Source: Ilumatobacter sp. (lineage in GTDB: Bacteria; Actinomycetota; Acidimicrobiia; Acidimicrobiales; Ilumatobacteraceae). From it: a stretch of DNA of 8,719 bases. Made by a program: the position numbers and the translations under genes. The stretch lies in NCBI GenBank assembly GCA_029263275.1, contig JAJCXU010000031.1:1-8719 (forward strand), given 5' to 3'. The notes beneath the pieces are model-generated. The model was not told the DNA's origin. It saw only the letters and a list, made by a program, of their open reading frames with translations, and ran no database searches. Positions 6,576 through 8,719 of the stretch are shown piece by piece; within the stretch, counting starts at the first letter, position 1; each line of letters opens with the position of its first letter.

Positions 6576-6581
6576 CAAGAT
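6576..6581 (+). promoter_or_regulatory. Possible -10 box (CAAGAT) before the lipoprotein gene
   Basis: CAAGAT ends 6 bases before the ATG at 6588 and keeps A2 and T6 of TANNNT. No Shine-Dalgarno is present. A TTGACG at 6558-6563 looks like a -35, but it is only 12 bases from this box. At a normal 17-base spacing it would pair with TGTGGT (6581-6586), so the promoter assignment is uncertain. Confidence 0.3.
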
Positions 6582-6587
6582 GTGGTC

Positions 6588-7364
6588 ATGCGTCGAATGA
6601 TGATCGTGGGGTCGACCGCGTTGGCATTGGCCCTGGCAGCGTGTGGTGGCAGCGATGGCACCGTCGCTGGTCCGACCACGAAACTGACGTTGCTTCCGAC
6701 GACCACGACGACTGAACCCGTCGCGACCACAACACCTGTCGAGACGAGCACCACCGTCGAACCGACGACGACGTTGGCGGTTCTGGTCGAAGCCACCACG
6801 ACCACGGAGGCACTCCCGACGACGACGGCCGCCCCCGTCGATCCAGTGGTTGAGACACTGGTGCTCAGCGACGAAGGCATCGGTGCCGCGGTGTTCAGCG
6901 GCGACCCGGATGGTGTTGTTGCCTTCCTCAGCTCGTTCGTCGGCCCGCCAACGGCAGACACCGGATGGGTCGACCCGTTCGAAATCAGTGCCTGCGCCGG
7001 AACACAGTTGCGAGTCGTGTCATTCGGGAGCCTGCATCTCACGTTCGGCGACGTGTCGCCCATACTGCAAGGCCGCCCGCACTTCTTCGCGTACACCTAC
7101 GGGGCCTACGACTATGACGGGACAACGGCCGCCGTGACCGACCAATCCCCACCTGGCCTCGTCACCGAGAACGGGGTCGGTCTCGGCACCGATCTGATCG
7201 CACTCGAAGCGGCCTATCCCGGCCTGGAGTTGAATCCTTCCGACGATTTCTTCCCTGAGACCTTCGTGGTCAACGACAATCTGCGCGGCGCGGTCAATGG
7301 ACTCGCGGATGACTCGGTGGTGGTGAGCATCATCGGCGGCCAAGACTGCGCCGACCCGACGTGA
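6588..7364 (+). CDS. Secreted lipoprotein with Thr-rich linker, unknown function
   Basis: A 258-aa predicted lipoprotein. Residues 1-18 are a signal peptide (two Arg, then a hydrophobic stretch). The lipobox LAAC ends at Cys19, followed by GG, so the mature protein should be lipid-anchored on the outer face of the membrane. Residues about 30-80 are a Thr/Pro/Glu-rich linker with 24 Thr in 51 residues, a cell-wall-spanning type and a likely O-glycosylation target. The folded part (about 88-258) has two segments of similar style: EGIGAAVFSGDPDGVVAFL..FVGPP (96-121) and NGVGLGTDLIALEAAYPGLEL (195-215). It also has Cys136 and Cys254, which could pair. I recognise no enzyme motif. The ATG at 6588 gives the best signal peptide; ATGs at 6597 and 6600 are weaker alternatives. 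The stop overlaps the next gene's start (GTGA), indicating coupling. Confidence 0.85.
   Translation: MRRMMIVGSTALALALAACGGSDGTVAGPTTKLTLLPTTTTTEPVATTTPVETSTTVEPTTTLAVLVEATTTTEALPTTTAAPVDPVVETLVLSDEGIGAAVFSGDPDGVVAFLSSFVGPPTADTGWVDPFEISACAGTQLRVVSFGSLHLTFGDVSPILQGRPHFFAYTYGAYDYDGTTAAVTDQSPPGLVTENGVGLGTDLIALEAAYPGLELNPSDDFFPETFVVNDNLRGAVNGLADDSVVVSIIGGQDCADPT
6675..6827 (+). repeat. Low-complexity ACG/ACC tract encoding the Thr-rich linker
   Basis: Imperfect runs of ACG and ACC codons broken by short Pro, Val and Glu codons. It encodes the lipoprotein linker, residues 30-80. The skewed composition also leaves the antisense strand open and Val-rich, which produces misleading reverse-strand frames. 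Such tracts can change in length between strains. Confidence 0.7.
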
Positions 7365-7726
7365 TCGACCTGCACACCGGCCTCGGCTGGTTCTTGATCG
7401 TGTCCAACGCGGTCGTGGGCGTCTGGGCGCTTGCCGCGCAATATGTGGAACCGCTCCGATTGCAGGCGATGTGGTGGGCAATCGGGGTCGCTCAGGTCTC
7501 GGTGTTCGTCGTGGCCATCGTGGGGGTGTTGCTCTCCAACGAAGAAGGCCGGGTGCTCGGCGACTTCCACGCGCTGTACGGCTTCACCACCATCGTTGCC
7601 GTCGGCATTCTGTACAGCTACCGAACGAGCCCGTTCATCAAAGACAAGCAGTATTTGCTCTATGGCTTCGGCAGCCTGTTCATCATGGGCCTGGGCATTC
7701 GCGCGCTGTACCTCGATGGGATCTAG
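7361..7726 (+). CDS. Small four-helix integral membrane protein, unknown function
   Basis: A 121-aa protein with four predicted transmembrane helices at about 7-27, 36-58, 68-86 and 98-116, separated by short charged loops (EEGR 61-64; FIKDKQ 92-97). I do not recognise the family by name. His5 (DLHTG, at the start of helix 1) and His70 (DFHALYG, at the start of helix 3) sit at equivalent places, each followed by glycine, a pattern seen in some heme- or metal-binding four-helix membrane proteins; that role is speculation. The GTG start overlaps the lipoprotein stop by four bases (GTGA), so it is probably translated by coupling and may work with that lipoprotein. Its TAG stop shares a CTAG tetramer with the convergent hydrolase gene. 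Confidence 0.78.
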   Translation: MIDLHTGLGWFLIVSNAVVGVWALAAQYVEPLRLQAMWWAIGVAQVSVFVVAIVGVLLSNEEGRVLGDFHALYGFTTIVAVGILYSYRTSPFIKDKQYLLYGFGSLFIMGLGIRALYLDGI

Positions 7727-8719
7727 TCCGACTCGATGATCGCGACGACGTCGCGGAAGAACGGGATCCAGTCGACGTCGCCGGGCCCCGTGCCGTGGCG
7801 AACGATCACAACTTCGGCCTGCGGATCGACGTAGATGAACTGGCCGTGATCGCCGTTGGCGTAGAACGCGTCCTGCTTCTCGTCGATCCACCAGAGGTAC
7901 TGGTATTCGCCGGCGGGATCGGTTGTGTCGTCGTTGCGGGTCGCGTCGGCGACGAAGGAGGATGAGATGACCGCCTCATCGCCCACCACACCGTCGTTGA
8001 GGTAGAGGACACCGAGCTTCGCGAAGTCGATCGCGCGTCCGTTGACGCCGACGAAGGACTTCTCGAATCCATGCCGCTCGCTGTCGAGGCTCCATGATCC
8101 GTCGGCCTCCGCCCCCATGGGCTTCCAGAGTCGCGTCTGCGCGAAGTCGCTCACCGACATGCCTGTGGAGCGCTCGATGACCATGCCGAGCAGGATGGCG
8201 TTCCAGTCGTTGTAGTCGAAGTTGACCCCTGGCGGCTCCTCGATGCTCGGTGTGTTCAACGCCGTGTGTCGGAGATCGGTGCCGTGGTAGGTGTTGGCCG
8301 GGTCGGACCACGGTGATGATCCTTCCTCGAACGAGAGGCCCGAGGACATCGTGATGAGGTGATGCAGCGTGATCTCGGCGAACTGTTCGTCGCGTTCGAG
8401 GAGTTCGGGAAGGTGTTGCGTCAGCGGATCGTCGAGGCCATCGATGAAGCCTTGGTCGATGGCGATGCCGACCAGCGTCGCAACGAACGACTTGGCCACG
8501 GAGAACGAGGTCTGGATGTCGTCGTGGTCAGAGCCGTTGAAGTAGCCCTCGTACAGCAGGTTGCCGTGTTGAAGCACGATGAATGCGTTGGTGTCGTTCG
8601 ACTCGAGCTCGTCATCGAAGGTGGCGAGTGCCGGGTCGGGTTCGACCGGAAAGCTCAACGGATTGGCGCTCGCCAGCATCGGACGCGACGGGAACCGGTG
8701 CTGGTCGCCAACTGCAGAT
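7723..8719 (-). CDS. Serine hydrolase of the beta-lactamase/transpeptidase fold (NylB/EstB-like), 5' end outside window
   Basis: Class C beta-lactamase-related serine hydrolase (PF00144 type), a group including esterases, 6-aminohexanoate-dimer hydrolases and D-aminopeptidases. Counting from the internal ATG at 8679: SxxK is SVAK (Ser60, Lys63) within TSFSVAKSF, the catalytic Tyr is Tyr156 in NFDYNDWN, and the third motif is HGQ (278-280) in GDHGQFIYVDPQ. Other family marks are HHLITMSSGLSFEEG (106-120), WWIDEK, and RAIDFAKLGVLYLNDG before the last domain. HGQ followed by a D-P strand is very like NylB-type enzymes and unlike true beta-lactamases, which have KTG or KSG. The frame stays open past the ATG to the right edge and reads GDQHRFPSRP just upstream, which looks like genuine protein, so the true start probably lies outside. 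Any signal peptide would be there too. Confidence 0.9.
   Translation of the reverse strand, partial: SAVGDQHRFPSRPMLASANPLSFPVEPDPALATFDDELESNDTNAFIVLQHGNLLYEGYFNGSDHDDIQTSFSVAKSFVATLVGIAIDQGFIDGLDDPLTQHLPELLERDEQFAEITLHHLITMSSGLSFEEGSSPWSDPANTYHGTDLRHTALNTPSIEEPPGVNFDYNDWNAILLGMVIERSTGMSVSDFAQTRLWKPMGAEADGSWSLDSERHGFEKSFVGVNGRAIDFAKLGVLYLNDGVVGDEAVISSSFVADATRNDDTTDPAGEYQYLWWIDEKQDAFYANGDHGQFIYVDPQAEVVIVRHGTGPGDVDWIPFFRDVVAIIESD

Noticed and set aside
5306..7096. A 596-codon open frame on the minus strand across three plus-strand genes
   Set aside because: It lies antisense to the racemase, PIG-L and lipoprotein genes, all with clear family motifs or a lipobox. Its composition (Val/Ser runs opposite the Thr linker, Arg-rich stretches) is a high-GC shadow and no domain is recognisable.
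1..8719. A mobile element, defence island, CRISPR array or biosynthetic cluster
   Set aside because: No transposase, integrase, nuclease toxin, direct-repeat array, tRNA-flanked insertion or synthase gene is visible. The helicase has an ordinary UvrD/Rep arrangement and is not next to defence-type partners in this window.

Overview
The window looks like high-GC actinobacterial DNA. It is densely coded, uses GTG starts (helicase, galK, the small membrane protein) and has very short gaps. An MshB/Mca-type PIG-L deacetylase homologue, an alpha-methylacyl-CoA racemase and a Thr-rich lipoprotein also fit Actinomycetota. The style resembles Acidimicrobiia (Ilumatobacter-like), but that class placement is inference. 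No RNA gene, CRISPR array, insertion sequence, phage gene or clear terminator was seen, and no gene-free stretch exceeds about 50 bases.

Layout: (1) 1-1229, minus: 5' two-thirds or so of a UvrD/Rep-type DNA helicase that runs off the left edge. (2) 1268-2574, plus: a two-gene unit with a membrane PH-domain/SHOCT protein and a cytoplasmic helical-backbone metal receptor (BtuF-like), coupled by TGATG. (3) 2567-3568, minus: galactokinase, tail-to-tail with the metal receptor (8-base overlap). (4) 3609-6547, plus: an alpha/beta hydrolase, an alpha-methylacyl-CoA racemase/CaiB-type protein with a good Shine-Dalgarno, and a PIG-L zinc deacetylase. (5) 6588-7726, plus: a Thr-rich lipoprotein coupled (GTGA overlap) to a four-helix membrane protein. 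(6) 7723-8719, minus: a serine beta-lactamase-fold hydrolase (NylB/EstB type) that runs off the right edge. Its stop codon shares a CTAG tetramer with the stop of the membrane protein.

The genes are mainly housekeeping or general metabolism: DNA repair, galactose phosphorylation, acyl-CoA epimerisation, thiol/sugar amide hydrolysis. They do not form one pathway, and I see no convincing new defence, mobile or biosynthetic system. The most interesting signal is in expression. Every gene that heads a transcription unit with a visible start lacks a Shine-Dalgarno and has a TANNNT or near-TANNNT box ending 6-7 bases before the start codon, the geometry of leaderless mRNAs. Genes inside units use stop-start overlaps or, in one case, a Shine-Dalgarno. 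Two divergent gene pairs pack opposed promoters of this kind into only 38 and 40 bases, and both convergent pairs overlap at their stop codons.
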